Assembly: GCA_024648695.1 (NCBI GenBank)
Contig: JACAVV010000021.1
Span: 20,435 to 84,434 of the forward strand
DNA from: Nitrospina sp.
GTDB lineage: Bacteria; Nitrospinota; Nitrospinia; Nitrospinales; JACRGP01
Length of the DNA: 64,000 nt
Reading direction: 5' to 3'
Made by a program: the position numbers and the translations under genes. Shown in pieces: positions 41,863 through 51,345 of this stretch. The first letter of the stretch is position 1; each line of letters opens with the position of its first letter. The notes beneath the pieces were generated by a model. It worked only from the letters and a program-made list of their open reading frames with translations. It searched no databases and was not told where the DNA came from.

Positions 41863-42255
41863 ATGATGACCGATCCGATTGCGGACCTGTTCACCCGGGT
41901 TCGTAATTCAGTCCAGGTAAATAAGGACAAAGTAGAAATTCCCAATTCGAAGATCAAAGCCCGAATTGCCGAAATCCTTAAGGAGGAAGGCTACATTCGG
42001 AATTTCAGAGTTTTCGAAGACGACAAACAAGGGGTTTTGAGATTGTACCTAAAATATGTTAACGATAGTTCCGCGATCCAGGGAATTCAGAAGGTGAGTA
42101 AACCTGGAAGAAGGGTCTATGTAAAACACGATGAAGTTCCCAAGGTTCTTAATGGATTGGGAATAGCAATACTGACAACTTCTTCTGGAGTAATGACAGA
42201 TCAGGAATGCCGCGAGAAGAATATTGGCGGCGAAATCCTGGGTCATGTCTGGTAA
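41863..42255 (+). CDS. rpsH: 30S ribosomal protein S8
   Basis: A 130-residue protein: [13 protein letters not shown] near the start and [19 protein letters not shown] near the end, both standard. Two adjacent ATGs (41863, 41866) could serve; AGGAGAA lies upstream. S8 is a central 30S assembly protein and a regulator of the spc operon in E. coli. Confidence 0.97.
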   Translation: MMTDPIADLFTRVRNSVQVNKDKVEIPNSKIKARIAEILKEEGYIRNFRVFEDDKQGVLRLYLKYVNDSSAIQGIQKVSKPGRRVYVKHDEVPKVLNGLGIAILTTSSGVMTDQECREKNIGGEILGHVW

Positions 42256-42260
42256 ATATC

Positions 42261-42809
42261 ATGTCTAGAATTGGAAAAAAACCGATCAAAATACCCTCAG
42301 GGGTAGAGTTAAAGCAGGATGGGGGACTGTTCAAGGTGAAGGGTCCCAAAGGAGAATTGAAGCGTAAACTTCACCCGACCATGAAGGTGGAGATAGAAAA
42401 TGGTGAACTGCAAGTGGTTCGTCCATCTGAGGAGCGGAAAGCCCGAGCCCTTCATGGTCTCACCCGTAGTTTGATCAATAACATGGTCGTTGGAGTGACG
42501 GAAGGGTTCTCCAAGCATATCAATATTGTGGGTGTGGGTTACCGTGTTGAATTGAAGGGAAAAGACCTTGTTTTGCAATTGGGTTATTCCCATCCGATCA
42601 ATTTTCCGGCACCTGATGGAATCCAGTTTGAAGTGGATGGAAAAAAGAACACCATTGCCGTCAAGGGAATCGATAAGGAAGTTGTGGGTCAGACCTCGGC
42701 GAATTTGAGAATGCTGAGACCTCCCGAACCTTATAAGGGTAAAGGTGTTATGTATGCCGATGAAAGAATAATCCGCAAAGCCGGCAAAGCCGCAGTTGGG
42801 AAGACTTAA
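42261..42809 (+). CDS. rplF: 50S ribosomal protein L6
   Basis: A 182-residue protein from the ATG at 42261, giving SRIGKKPIKIPSGVEL, the usual start; the longer ORF beginning at 42207 overlaps rpsH and is not supported. GVGYRVELKGKDLVLQLGYS and RPPEPYKGKGVMYADE are typical of the two L6 repeats. Confidence 0.97.
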   Translation: MSRIGKKPIKIPSGVELKQDGGLFKVKGPKGELKRKLHPTMKVEIENGELQVVRPSEERKARALHGLTRSLINNMVVGVTEGFSKHINIVGVGYRVELKGKDLVLQLGYSHPINFPAPDGIQFEVDGKKNTIAVKGIDKEVVGQTSANLRMLRPPEPYKGKGVMYADERIIRKAGKAAVGKT

Positions 42810-42812
42810 TTT

Positions 42813-43169
42813 ATGAATGTACGTGAACGCTATAGATTGAAGGTTGCCCGTAAGGGGCGGATCAACAGGAAAGTTCAAAAGAATAGAGATAAATTGCGTT
42901 TGACGGTTTTTAAAACCTCAAAACACATTTATGCCCAAATCATTGATGATCGTACCCGTAAAACGCTTGTAGCCGAATCTACCATGTCTCCGGAGTTCAA
43001 GAAATATGGTGGCAACAGGGATGCAGCTAAATGGGTGGGCGAATCCCTCGGAAGCAAGGCCAACGAAAAGGGTGTCCAGGAGGTCTATTTTGATCGAAAT
43101 GGAAATCCTTACATTGGGCGAATTAAAGTGCTTGCTGATGCGGTTCGTGAAAAGGGTGTCAAGTTTTAA
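42813..43169 (+). CDS. rplR: 50S ribosomal protein L18
   Basis: A 118-residue protein with RLTVFKTSKHIYAQIIDD near residues 29-46 and FDRNGNPYIGRIKVLADAVRE near the end. It binds 5S rRNA and starts four bases after rplF. Confidence 0.96.
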   Translation: MNVRERYRLKVARKGRINRKVQKNRDKLRLTVFKTSKHIYAQIIDDRTRKTLVAESTMSPEFKKYGGNRDAAKWVGESLGSKANEKGVQEVYFDRNGNPYIGRIKVLADAVREKGVKF

Positions 43170-43221
43170 GGAATCCAATTCCTTTTAGGTAACACAACCA
43201 GACAACATGGAGGGGTATTCT

Positions 43222-43734
43222 TTGCAAGATACCACGGACAGAAAAGAAGAGTTTGTAGATAAAGTGGTCAGTATCCGCCGCGTGGCCAAAGTGGTCAAAG
43301 GTGGGCGCAGATTCAGTTTTAGTGCCCTGGTGGTTGTCGGTAACCGCGAAGGCAAGGTGGGCTGGGGATTGGGCAAGGCTAATGAAGTTCCTGAAGCGAT
43401 TCGCAAAGGTGTTGAAAAAGCCAAAAAGAGCCAGGTTAATGTTTGCCTGGACGGGTCCACCATTCCTCATGAAACCCTCGGAATATTTGGAGCGGGCAGT
43501 GTTTTGTTAAAGCCGGCTTCGCGTGGTACTGGCGTGATTGCCGGTGGAGCGGTGCGTGCGGTACTGGAGGCTGTTGGGGTCAAGGACATCCTGACCAAAT
43601 GCCTACGTTCGCACAACCCCCATAATGTCGTCAAGGCCACGATTAACGGATTGAACTCACTGCGAGGAACCGCAGAATTGGAAAAAATTCGCGGCAAACG
43701 AATCGCTGACAACGTATCGGAACAAGCATCATGA
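43222..43734 (+). CDS. rpsE: 30S ribosomal protein S5
   Basis: A 170-residue protein. I prefer a TTG start at 43222 because GGAGGGG lies six to seven bases upstream, overlapping the only nearby ATG (43207), which itself has no ribosome-binding site. From TTG the N-terminus [20 protein letters not shown] has normal S5 length. The RNA-binding [21 protein letters not shown] and [23 protein letters not shown] are standard. It overlaps rplO by four bases, leaving no room for rpmD. Confidence 0.95.
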   Translation: MQDTTDRKEEFVDKVVSIRRVAKVVKGGRRFSFSALVVVGNREGKVGWGLGKANEVPEAIRKGVEKAKKSQVNVCLDGSTIPHETLGIFGAGSVLLKPASRGTGVIAGGAVRAVLEAVGVKDILTKCLRSHNPHNVVKATINGLNSLRGTAELEKIRGKRIADNVSEQAS

Positions 43735-44174
43735 TGCAATTATCAGAATTAAAAGCGGCTCCCGGAACCCGTAAAGCCCGCAAGCGAATAGGTCGCGGTA
43801 TTGGATCGGGTAATGGAAAGACCAGTGGTAAAGGTCAAAAAGGACAAAAGTCTAGATCGGGCGGGAATCCTCATCCTTGGTTTGAAGGGGGGCAAATGGC
43901 GCTTCAAAGGCGATTGCCCAAACGTGGATTCACCAATATTTTCAAAACCGAGTATGAAATTGTGAATTTGAGTAAATTCAAAGATGTTTCCGGTGATGCG
44001 CCAGTGACCCCGGAAATTATGAAAGAAAAAGGATGGATCCGTAAACTGAGCCCGGTAAAGGTTTTGGGGACAGGAGATTTGTCTGATTCCATAAAAATAC
44101 ATGCCCATAAATTCAGTCAATCCGCAAAGGAAAAGATTGAAAAAGCCGGGGGAGAAGCGATTTTAATTAAATGA
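43731..44174 (+). CDS. rplO: 50S ribosomal protein L15
   Basis: A 147-residue protein with the basic Gly-rich N-terminus [20 protein letters not shown] and [22 protein letters not shown] sequence near residues 50-65. It overlaps rpsE and secY by four bases each, as in a tightly coupled operon. Confidence 0.97.
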   Translation: MMQLSELKAAPGTRKARKRIGRGIGSGNGKTSGKGQKGQKSRSGGNPHPWFEGGQMALQRRLPKRGFTNIFKTEYEIVNLSKFKDVSGDAPVTPEIMKEKGWIRKLSPVKVLGTGDLSDSIKIHAHKFSQSAKEKIEKAGGEAILIK

Positions 44175-45487
44175 GTGGCGCACAGAGTTTTGGTAATATA
44201 TTTAAAGTTCCAGAGTTAAAAAGACGAGTCCTGTTCACTCTCGGAATATTGGCAGTTTATCGAATTGGTGCGCATATCCCGACCCCGGGAATTGATAGTG
44301 TTGCTCTGGCAGAAATTTTTGCCCGTGTGGGATCAACGATTCTTGGCTTCTTCGATATGTTTTCCGGCGGTGCCTTGAGCCGTTTGACGATTTTTGCTTT
44401 AGGCATCATGCCCTATATCAGCGCATCCATTATAATTCAGTTGTTGACGCTGGTATCTCCTTATCTGGCCCGATTGAAAAAGGAGGGGGAGCAAGGTCAA
44501 AAGAAAATAACTCAGTACACACGTTACGGTACCATTTTGGTCAGCGTGATTCAAAGTACCGGTATCAGTATTGGTCTGGAGGCGATGAAAAGCCCAACAG
44601 GTGCCTTGATTGTTCCAGAACCTGGTTGGTCCTTCAGGGCTATGACCATTCTGACCTTGACTGCAGGGACTGCATTTTTGATGTGGTTGGGTGAGCAAAT
44701 CACAGAGCGGGGGATTGGAAACGGAATTTCCCTGATCATTTTTTCTGGGATTGTAGCTGGAACTCCTGCCGCTATCCTTCAGTCTATGGATTTAATGGGA
44801 ACCGGCGAGTTGCAACCTTTAGTCATGTTGTTGATCCTGGTACTTATGATAGGTGTTGTTGGAGCCATCGTGTTTACCGAGGGTGGGCAAAGACGAATTC
44901 CGATACAATATGCGAAACGGGTTGTTGGTCGTAAATTATATGGCGGGCAAAGCACACATTTACCATTAAAGGTAAATACGTCGGGTGTGATACCACCTAT
45001 TTTTGCTTCGTCCATTATAATGTTCCCGGCGACGATTGCGCAATTTATTGATCATCCCTGGATGCAAACAGTTTCAGGATTGCTGACGCCAGGAACCTTT
45101 TTTTATAGCTTAATTTTTATAGGTGCGATTTTTTTCTTTTGTTATTTTTACACCGCGGTTATATTTAATCCGGTAGATGTTGCCGACAACATGAAAAAGC
45201 ACGGCGGTTACGTCCCAGGAATCAGGCCCGGAGTAAAAACTTCAGAATACATCGATCAAGTTTTATCAAAATTGACGTGTTATGGTGCGGCGTATCTTTC
45301 TTTAGTCTGTATACTGCCGGATTATTTGATAAAGTACTTCAACATTCCGTTTTACTTTGGTGGAACCAGTTTGTTGATTGTGGTGGGCGTTTCTCTCGAC
45401 ACCATGCAACAAATTGAATCGCATTTAGTAATGAGAAATTACGACGGATTTGTTAAGAAGGGGAGGTTGAAAGGCCGGAAAGGTTAG
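44171..45487 (+). CDS. secY: Protein translocase subunit SecY
   Basis: A 438-residue membrane protein with ten predicted transmembrane helices, the pore-forming part of SecYEG. IPTPGID near residue 36, FALGIMPYISASIIIQLL near residue 76 and GGQRRIPIQYAKR near residue 237 are characteristic. It follows rplO with an ATGA overlap. Confidence 0.97.
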   Translation: MSGAQSFGNIFKVPELKRRVLFTLGILAVYRIGAHIPTPGIDSVALAEIFARVGSTILGFFDMFSGGALSRLTIFALGIMPYISASIIIQLLTLVSPYLARLKKEGEQGQKKITQYTRYGTILVSVIQSTGISIGLEAMKSPTGALIVPEPGWSFRAMTILTLTAGTAFLMWLGEQITERGIGNGISLIIFSGIVAGTPAAILQSMDLMGTGELQPLVMLLILVLMIGVVGAIVFTEGGQRRIPIQYAKRVVGRKLYGGQSTHLPLKVNTSGVIPPIFASSIIMFPATIAQFIDHPWMQTVSGLLTPGTFFYSLIFIGAIFFFCYFYTAVIFNPVDVADNMKKHGGYVPGIRPGVKTSEYIDQVLSKLTCYGAAYLSLVCILPDYLIKYFNIPFYFGGTSLLIVVGVSLDTMQQIESHLVMRNYDGFVKKGRLKGRKG

Positions 45488-45490
45488 CTC

Positions 45491-46135
45491 ATGAGGTTGA
45501 TCCTTTTGGGGCCTCCGGGTGCAGGTAAAGGAACCCAGGCAAAGATGTTGATGGGAGCATTGGATATCCCGCAAATTTCAACCGGAGATATCCTAAGAGC
45601 GGCTATAAAAGAAAACTCTGAACTGGGCCAGGAAGCTAAAAAGTTTATGGACCAGGGCCAGCTTGTTTCTGATGATATTGTTATCGGCTTGATCAAGGAG
45701 CGGATAAAAGAAAAGGATTGTGAAAACGGTTTCATTCTGGATGGGTTTCCAAGGAATATTCATCAAGCAGAAAAGCTGGGCGAAACGTTGAAGCAAATGA
45801 ACCAGGACATTGACCTGGTGATCGATTTTAAAATAGATAACGATGAATTGGTAGATCGTTTGAAAGGACGTTGTACCTGCCGGGAATGTGGGGCCATGTT
45901 TCATTTAACCGCCCGGCCCCCGAAACAGGATAAAATTTGTGACCATTGCCAGGGCGAACTTTACCAACGGCAGGACGATAATGAAGAAACCATCGTCAAG
46001 CGCCTGGAAGTGTATGAAAAAGAAACCGCTCCATTGAGAGGTTTTTATAAAAATGAAGGCAAACTTGAAAGTATTAAAGCAATAGGGGATGTGCAGGAAA
46101 TATTTTCGAGCCTTTGCAAACTGGTGGTGAAATGA
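45491..46135 (+). CDS. adk: Adenylate kinase, zinc-LID type
   Basis: A 214-residue kinase (2 ADP to ATP plus AMP). The P-loop is GPPGAGKGTQAK (residues 7-18), AMP-binding DGFPRN is near residue 84, and the long LID carries four Cys (CTCRECG and CDHC) that usually bind zinc. Position between secY and infA is standard in many Gram-positive and deep-branching bacteria. Confidence 0.96.
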   Translation: MRLILLGPPGAGKGTQAKMLMGALDIPQISTGDILRAAIKENSELGQEAKKFMDQGQLVSDDIVIGLIKERIKEKDCENGFILDGFPRNIHQAEKLGETLKQMNQDIDLVIDFKIDNDELVDRLKGRCTCRECGAMFHLTARPPKQDKICDHCQGELYQRQDDNEETIVKRLEVYEKETAPLRGFYKNEGKLESIKAIGDVQEIFSSLCKLVVK

Positions 46136-46144
46136 AGAGAAATT

Positions 46145-46363
46145 ATGTCTAAAGAAGAGTCCATAGAAGTTGAAGGGACGGTTGTTGAACCTCTCCCCAA
46201 TGCTATGTTTAGAGTTGAATTGGAAAATGGCCATAAAATTCTAGCCCATATTTCCGGAAAAATGAGAATGCATTTTATCAGGATTCTTCCAGGTGATAAG
46301 GTGAAGGTTCAATTGTCTCCGTACGATTTAACACGGGGGCGTATCACCTACCGGTACAAATAA
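46145..46363 (+). CDS. infA: Translation initiation factor IF-1
   Basis: A 72-residue OB-fold protein: [20 protein letters not shown], then [17 protein letters not shown] and [11 protein letters not shown] at the end. It occupies the A site during initiation. The common NGH-x-[IV]-LAHISGK stretch is intact. Confidence 0.97.
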   Translation: MSKEESIEVEGTVVEPLPNAMFRVELENGHKILAHISGKMRMHFIRILPGDKVKVQLSPYDLTRGRITYRYK

Positions 46364-46376
46364 GATTGGAGGTCCC

Positions 46377-46490
46377 ATGAAAGTTCGGGCATCAGTAAAA
46401 CCTATTTGCAATAAGTGCCAAGTCATTCGACGAAAACGAATCGTTCGGGTGATTTGTGTTAATCCGAAACATAAACAGAGACAAGGTTAG
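46377..46490 (+). CDS. rpmJ: 50S ribosomal protein L36, zinc type
   Basis: A 37-residue protein ([20 protein letters not shown] start) with the zinc ligand set Cys 11, Cys 14, Cys 27 and His 32. It is preceded by GGAGGT and lies between infA and rpsM, its normal position. Confidence 0.96.
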   Translation: MKVRASVKPICNKCQVIRRKRIVRVICVNPKHKQRQG

Positions 46491-46537
46491 GGTCAACCGA
46501 CTCCTATTGAGTTGGTGCCTTAAGCAAGGAGAACACT

Positions 46538-46900
46538 GTGGCAAGAATCGCAGGCGTTGATATACCCAGTAATAAACGGACAGTAATTTCATTGACCTAC
46601 ATCTTTGGCATAGGGACCACCTCGGCTAAAGATATATTAAAAAAAGCGGAAATATCTGAAACCGTGCGTGTCAAAGATCTCACTGAAGCAGAAATCAGTA
46701 AAATTCGCGGAATCATCGAGCAGGACCATGAGGTCGAGGGTGATTTACGACGCAGTATTAATATGAACATCAAACGTTTGATGGATATCGGAAGTTATCG
46801 AGGATTGCGACATCGTAAAGGTTTGCCGGTACGGGGACAGCGTACCCATACCAATGCAAGAACGCGCAAAGGACCTAGAAAAACGGTCGGCTCCCGATAA
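46538..46900 (+). CDS. rpsM: 30S ribosomal protein S13
   Basis: A 120-residue protein from a GTG start (AAGGAG upstream), beginning [13 protein letters not shown] and ending in the basic [19 protein letters not shown] tail that contacts the P-site tRNA. Confidence 0.97.
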   Translation: MARIAGVDIPSNKRTVISLTYIFGIGTTSAKDILKKAEISETVRVKDLTEAEISKIRGIIEQDHEVEGDLRRSINMNIKRLMDIGSYRGLRHRKGLPVRGQRTHTNARTRKGPRKTVGSR

Positions 46901-46923
46901 TTTTCAGCCTTTAAGGGGAAGTA

Positions 46924-47322
46924 ATGGATAAAGATAAAAATAAACCCGGAAAAAGTTCCAAGAGGAAAAAGGTCGCTCCGGAAAATGGTATCGCTCATAT
47001 TCGCGCAACCTTTAACAACACTCTGGTCACCATTTCTGATTTATCAGGGAATGTGATTTCCTGGTCCAGCGCAGGTGCCCAGGGGTTTAAAGGGTCGAGA
47101 AAAAGCACTCCCTTTGCCGCACAGGTAGCCGCTGAAAAAGCCGCCACCAAAGCTATGGATATGGGCATGAAGAAACTTGAAGTCCATGTCAAAGGGCCAG
47201 GGTCCGGACGCGAATCGGCAATTCGGTCCTTGCAGGCTGTGGGTATGGAAATCACGGTGATTCGGGACAAGACCCCTATTCCCCATAACGGCTGTCGACC
47301 CAGAAAGAGGAGACGGGTGTAA
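46924..47322 (+). CDS. rpsK: 30S ribosomal protein S11
   Basis: A 132-residue protein with [21 protein letters not shown] near residue 22 and the C-terminal [14 protein letters not shown] and [15 protein letters not shown]. It lines the mRNA exit channel. Confidence 0.97.
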   Translation: MDKDKNKPGKSSKRKKVAPENGIAHIRATFNNTLVTISDLSGNVISWSSAGAQGFKGSRKSTPFAAQVAAEKAATKAMDMGMKKLEVHVKGPGSGRESAIRSLQAVGMEITVIRDKTPIPHNGCRPRKRRRV

Positions 47323-47355
47323 TGAAAAACAACCTAATACAAGGAGGCCAGGGCA

Positions 47356-47982
47356 TTGGCAAAGTATAATGGATCGGTATGTCGGCTTTGCCGCCGGGAA
47401 GGCATAAAACTGTTTCTCAAGGCAAACCGCTGTGAAACCGCCAAGTGTGCTATTGAACGGCGTGCGTACCCTCCCGGACAGCACGGGCAAAGACGTAGCA
47501 AGTTTTCTGAATACGGAGTCCAGTTACGTGAAAAGCAGAAAGTGCGTCGTATTTATGGGGTTCTTGAAAAGCAGTTCCGAAAATATTTTGAAATTGCCGA
47601 CCGTAAAAAAGGTGTGACTGGCCATAACCTGTTGCAGTTGTTAGAACGCCGGTTCGACAACGTGATTTACCGATTAGGATTTGCTAATTCCAGAAGTGCG
47701 GCCAGGCAGTTAGTCAGGCACAACCACTTCACGGTGAACGGGAAAAAGGTCAACATCCCTTCATACATTATTCGTCAGGGCGATGTGGTTTCACCAGCAA
47801 AAAACAAAATCGAAAAATCACCCTGGAAGCGGACCGAGGAAACGTTAAAAAATAAAACGCTACCCCAATGGCTGGCGTATGACGAGGATAAAAAACAGGG
47901 CCTGGTGCAATCCCTACCTACGCGTGAGGATGTGAATATTCCGATTGAGGAACAGCTCATCGTAGAACTTTATTCCCGTTAA
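47356..47982 (+). CDS. rpsD: 30S ribosomal protein S4, zinc type
   Basis: A 208-residue protein from a TTG start (AGGAGG upstream). The N-terminal zinc motif has Cys 9, 12, 26 and 31 (CRLC...CETAKC), the C+ form of S4. The S4 RNA-binding domain ([18 protein letters not shown]) begins near residue 97. S4 initiates 30S body assembly. Confidence 0.97.
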   Translation: MAKYNGSVCRLCRREGIKLFLKANRCETAKCAIERRAYPPGQHGQRRSKFSEYGVQLREKQKVRRIYGVLEKQFRKYFEIADRKKGVTGHNLLQLLERRFDNVIYRLGFANSRSAARQLVRHNHFTVNGKKVNIPSYIIRQGDVVSPAKNKIEKSPWKRTEETLKNKTLPQWLAYDEDKKQGLVQSLPTREDVNIPIEEQLIVELYSR

Positions 47983-48048
47983 GCAACTGCCAGGCATTTG
48001 TAACGATCCAAAATTTTTTTAAAAAATAAACACGTAGGCGGTGCATTT

Positions 48049-49077
48049 ATGTTCTCGGCTCAGGGAATCGTAAAACCAAAACGTTTAGAATTCGACAAAA
48101 AAACAAGAACAGATACATACGGCAAATTCACAGCAGGCCCCTTTGAACGCGGTTACGGCGTCACCGTTGGAAACTCACTCAGAAGAATGTTGCTGTCCTC
48201 CATAGAGGGAGCGGCTATTATCGGAGTTAAATTCGAAGGCGTGTTCCATGAATTTTCATCCATTCCGGGGGTTGTTGAAGATGTCACGGACATCATCCTC
48301 AATCTGAAAGAATTGAATCTGAGAATGGACGGTGAAAATACCGGCGCTCCTCGCAGACTTCATTTAAAAAAGAATCAACCAGGAAAAGTTTGTGCGCAGG
48401 ATATTGAAGGCGATACCCAGATTCAGGTCCTCGACCCCGAACAGCACATCGCCACTCTCGATGAAGGCGGCGAGTTGGAAATGGAACTTCTTGTCCAGAA
48501 AGGCAGAGGTTATCATCCAGCAGAACGCCACGACCTGAGTGCGGAGTCCATTCAAATGATTCCTGTGGATGCTATTTTTTCACCGGTTCAGAAAGTTAGC
48601 TTTATCGTTCAGAATACCCGTGTCGGGCAATCGACCGATTATGATTCTTTGGTGATGGAATTGTGGACCAATGGCAGTATCAGTCCGGAAGATGCAGTCG
48701 CCCATGCGGCGAAGATCATTAAGGATCACATGCAGTTGTTCATCAATTTTGAGGAAGAACCGGAACCCGTTCAGCCGCAAGTCGACGAGAAAAAGCAGAA
48801 GATGCTGGCGTATCTTGCGAAAAGCGTGGAAGAACTGGAGCTGTCTGTTCGTTCCTACAATTGTTTGAAGAACGCCAATATCCAGTCCATTGCCGAGTTG
48901 GTGCAGAAAAATGACCAGGAAATGTTGAAGACTCGAAACTTTGGCAGAAAGTCTCTGAACGAAATCAAGGAAATTCTTGAAGATATGGGACTGTCGCTGG
49001 GAATGAAAATCGAGGAAGAAGACCTCAAGCAACTGAATATGTTCAAAAAGAAAAAAGAAACCGAGGTCGAAGCTTGA
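48049..49077 (+). CDS. rpoA: DNA-directed RNA polymerase subunit alpha
   Basis: A 342-residue protein. The N-terminal dimerisation domain has [29 protein letters not shown] sequence near residues 26-50, and the C-terminal domain (from about residue 265) has [15 protein letters not shown] and [15 protein letters not shown], the DNA- and activator-binding helices. It follows rpsD as in most bacteria. Confidence 0.97.
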   Translation: MFSAQGIVKPKRLEFDKKTRTDTYGKFTAGPFERGYGVTVGNSLRRMLLSSIEGAAIIGVKFEGVFHEFSSIPGVVEDVTDIILNLKELNLRMDGENTGAPRRLHLKKNQPGKVCAQDIEGDTQIQVLDPEQHIATLDEGGELEMELLVQKGRGYHPAERHDLSAESIQMIPVDAIFSPVQKVSFIVQNTRVGQSTDYDSLVMELWTNGSISPEDAVAHAAKIIKDHMQLFINFEEEPEPVQPQVDEKKQKMLAYLAKSVEELELSVRSYNCLKNANIQSIAELVQKNDQEMLKTRNFGRKSLNEIKEILEDMGLSLGMKIEEEDLKQLNMFKKKKETEVEA

Positions 49078-49119
49078 CGCCGCCTGGTATCTTGATAACA
49101 ATGGAGACCGAATAAAGCC

Positions 49120-49584
49120 ATGCGCCACTTAAAAGCTGGAAACCGAAAGTTTGGACGCAGTGCGTCCCATAGAAAAGCCATGTTCCGCAACATGGTCACC
49201 GCGCTTATTCGCCGCGAGCGAATTCGTACGACCCTGGCCAAAGCCAAGGAACTGCGAAGCAAGGTGGAAAAGGTGATCACACTCGGCAAGAAGAACACCC
49301 TTCACGCCCGCCGACTGGCGCTCCGCCATGTGGCCGAACGCGACACGGTTCTGAAACTGTTCGGAGATTTGTCCGAACGCTACGCTAACCGACCCGGTGG
49401 CTACACCCGCATCATCAAGATTGGCAATCGCCGAGGCGACGATGCTCCCATGGCGTTCATCGAACTGGTCGACCGAGAAGGCGACATTGAAGATGGGGGA
49501 AAAGAAAAAAAAACCTCCAAGAAAAAAGCCTCTCCCAAAGAAGAAAAAGTAAAAGAACCCGCCGCTGAAGCTAAAGAGGGTTGA
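49120..49584 (+). CDS. rplQ: 50S ribosomal protein L17 with charged C-terminal extension
   Basis: A 154-residue protein. The core [20 protein letters not shown] and [24 protein letters not shown] is standard. About 35 residues follow that are rich in Lys and Glu and are absent from the 127-residue E. coli protein; this tail is probably disordered and surface exposed. It is the last gene of the superoperon. Confidence 0.96.
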   Translation: MRHLKAGNRKFGRSASHRKAMFRNMVTALIRRERIRTTLAKAKELRSKVEKVITLGKKNTLHARRLALRHVAERDTVLKLFGDLSERYANRPGGYTRIIKIGNRRGDDAPMAFIELVDREGDIEDGGKEKKTSKKKASPKEEKVKEPAAEAKEG

Positions 49585-49597
49585 TTTAGAGATTCCT

Positions 49598-49616
49598 CCC
49601 TCCGGTTTCCGGAGGG
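49598..49616 (+). terminator. Hairpin terminator after rplQ
   Basis: CCCTCCGG at 49598-49605 and CCGGAGGG at 49609-49616 form a perfect eight-base-pair stem with a TTT loop, 14 bases after the rplQ stop. The following bases (TGATAGAATTTTG) give only a short T run, so it may act as a weak intrinsic terminator or a 3' end stabiliser. Confidence 0.65.
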
Positions 49617-49949
49617 TGATAGAATTTTGTATAGTCCTCCCCACCTTGTTGTTTTTTACTCATTCCAAGACATTTCCATCCTTTTGATATTGAAATTTTT
49701 TAACTTTCATTATTAAAAGCCAAGTGTTAGTTTGTTGCCTCTCTTATAGAATTGTGAAGGCTACTTTCTTTTGATAGAAATCTATTATTAGGCGTTTGTC
49801 CTTTCCTTGAAATTTAATCATCATTTTTAGAACGTTCCAGTGTATAAAGTTTCCTAATGGTGATTGATAATTTTTCTTGATTGTGTTTTTTTAGTTGTAG
49901 AGAGAAAATTCAAAATTGTGGTTCTTGGGTTCTTGTTCAGGAGAATGAT
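49617..49949. other. A/T-rich gap downstream of the ribosomal superoperon
   Basis: About 330 bases with no plausible gene, rich in A and T. It presumably holds the promoter of the next gene, but I see no strong pair of promoter boxes. Confidence 0.45.
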
Positions 49950-50330
49950 ATGAAAAAAATGTTTAACCATTTGGAGACTTGTCTGATTGTAATGGCTCTA
50001 TTGATTGTAGCTTCTGGAACGCAAGCTAACGAGCTTTCTCCCAAGAAGACGCTATTGGCCATGCTGGAGGCGGCGGAGAACGGGGACTGGGAAACTTATG
50101 TGGATGAGTTTTATGGGGAACAACACAAGTTTAGGTCGTCTCAGGACCGCGATAGTCTGGTGGCCCGGTTTGAAAAAAAATGGGGGAAGAAAGTGCTGTT
50201 GGGATTACGGGAAGCGGCTCAGGCAGACCCGGTGTTGAGCGCGGATGGCAAGAAGGCTTTTTTTCAGCTTAAAAAAGGTAAGTTCGTTTTGTATAAAGAT
50301 GACTCGGGAAAGTGGATGTTCCATTTATGA
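49950..50330 (+). CDS. Small secreted protein of unknown function
   Basis: A 126-residue protein starting at the ATG at 49950 (CAGGAGAA upstream), with a signal peptide (CLIVMALLIVASGTQA, cut near residue 26). The mature part starts ELSPKKTLLAMLEAAENGDWETYVDEFYGE and ends GKFVLYKDDSGKWMFHL. The pattern of N-terminal helices and a final strand pair with a W resembles NTF2-like proteins of the DUF4878/SnoaL kind, but I cannot assign it firmly. It is convergent with the macrodomain gene. Confidence 0.7.
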   Translation: MKKMFNHLETCLIVMALLIVASGTQANELSPKKTLLAMLEAAENGDWETYVDEFYGEQHKFRSSQDRDSLVARFEKKWGKKVLLGLREAAQADPVLSADGKKAFFQLKKGKFVLYKDDSGKWMFHL

Positions 50331-50341
50331 GTCCGTTTGAG

Positions 50342-50866
50342 CTACCGCAAGTTTCCTAATACCTGTTGAAACGTTTTGAATCCTTTAGCATCGAAGAGGG
50401 TGAAACGGATGAGTTTTAATTGCGTGTTTTGTTGCAGGTATTCTTGAGTGGCGGTCAGCATGATGTGGGCGCAGTCTTCGATGGGAAATCCGAATACGCC
50501 GGTGCTGATCGCGGGAAAGGTGATTGAGGTGAGTCCGTTTTTTTCGGCGCAGTCGAGACTGCTCAAAGTGGCTTGTTTCAGTTTTTGTTCTTCGTCCCCT
50601 TCACCCTGTCTGGGACCGACGGCGTGGATGACGTGGCTTGCCGGCAGGTTACCTCCTGTCGTGATCACCGCTCCTCCGACCGGGCAATGGCCAATTGCGT
50701 TGCATTCCTCCTGAATGACTGGTCCGCCGTTTTTTGCGATGGCGCCTGCCACTCCAGCTCCTAGAATCAATTGGGAATTTGCGGCGTTGACGATGGCGTC
50801 TGTGACGCTTTCTGTGATATCGCCTTGAGTCAACTCAATGACGCCGTCATTCACTTCTTTTTTCAA
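50342..50866 (-). CDS. Macrodomain protein (ADP-ribose-binding, probable O-acetyl-ADP-ribose deacetylase)
   Basis: A 174-residue single macrodomain. Signature segments are ELTQGDITESVTDAIVNAAN near residues 11-30, LGAGVAGAIAKNGG, CPVGGAVITTGG, HAVGP, and the phosphate loop SITFPAISTGVFGFP near residue 116. Such proteins hydrolyse O-acetyl-ADP-ribose or remove ADP-ribose from proteins. Its start overlaps the dut stop by four bases, so the two are translated together. Confidence 0.93.
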   Translation of the reverse strand: MKKEVNDGVIELTQGDITESVTDAIVNAANSQLILGAGVAGAIAKNGGPVIQEECNAIGHCPVGGAVITTGGNLPASHVIHAVGPRQGEGDEEQKLKQATLSSLDCAEKNGLTSITFPAISTGVFGFPIEDCAHIMLTATQEYLQQNTQLKLIRFTLFDAKGFKTFQQVLGNLR

Positions 50867-51345
50867 GGAGAGCCCACTCCTGTCGAGCCAAACCCGCTGT
50901 CGCCGCGACGAGTGTCTTCCAATTGATCCACCTGAATGAATTGAACCGTTTCCACTTTTTGAACCAGGATCTGTGCGACACGGTCGCCTTTTTTTAGGGT
51001 GCGAGCGAGGTGGGAATGGTTGAACAGGAGAACTTTAATTTCCCCGCGGTAACTGGAGTCAACGACACCGGCCCCGGTATCCAGTCCCTGCTTCACCGCC
51101 AATCCACTGCGCGGCCAAATGAGACCCACATAGCCTTCCGGAAGCGCGAGTTTGAGTCCGGTAGACACCATGGCCTGGCCCTCCGCAGGGATCATCACAT
51201 CGCTGGCCGCTCGCAAGTCGGCTCCGGCATCCCCCGGATATGAATAGGTCGGGAGGTACCCCCCCTGCACTTCGCACGGGGGATAGGATTCGCCGGACTT
51301 CATTAAATCGGTATTAGAGGGATAGTGAACCGGCAGGTGAGACAT
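50863..51345 (-). CDS. dut: Deoxyuridine 5'-triphosphate nucleotidohydrolase (dUTPase)
   Basis: A 160-residue trimeric-type dUTPase with all five motifs in order: AGADLRAA, PRSGLAVKQG, GVVDSSYRGEIKVLLFN (catalytic Asp near residue 90), KGDRVAQILV, and RGDSGFGSTG at the C-terminus. It hydrolyses dUTP to dUMP, keeping uracil out of DNA and feeding thymidylate synthesis. GAGGTG precedes the ATG. The first 28 residues before the conserved core are longer than usual, so a later start is possible. Confidence 0.95.
   Translation of the reverse strand: MSHLPVHYPSNTDLMKSGESYPPCEVQGGYLPTYSYPGDAGADLRAASDVMIPAEGQAMVSTGLKLALPEGYVGLIWPRSGLAVKQGLDTGAGVVDSSYRGEIKVLLFNHSHLARTLKKGDRVAQILVQKVETVQFIQVDQLEDTRRGDSGFGSTGVGSP

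Noticed and set aside
42207..42260. Longer start for rplF
   Set aside because: It overlaps the rpsH end, and the ATG at 42261 gives the normal L6 N-terminus.
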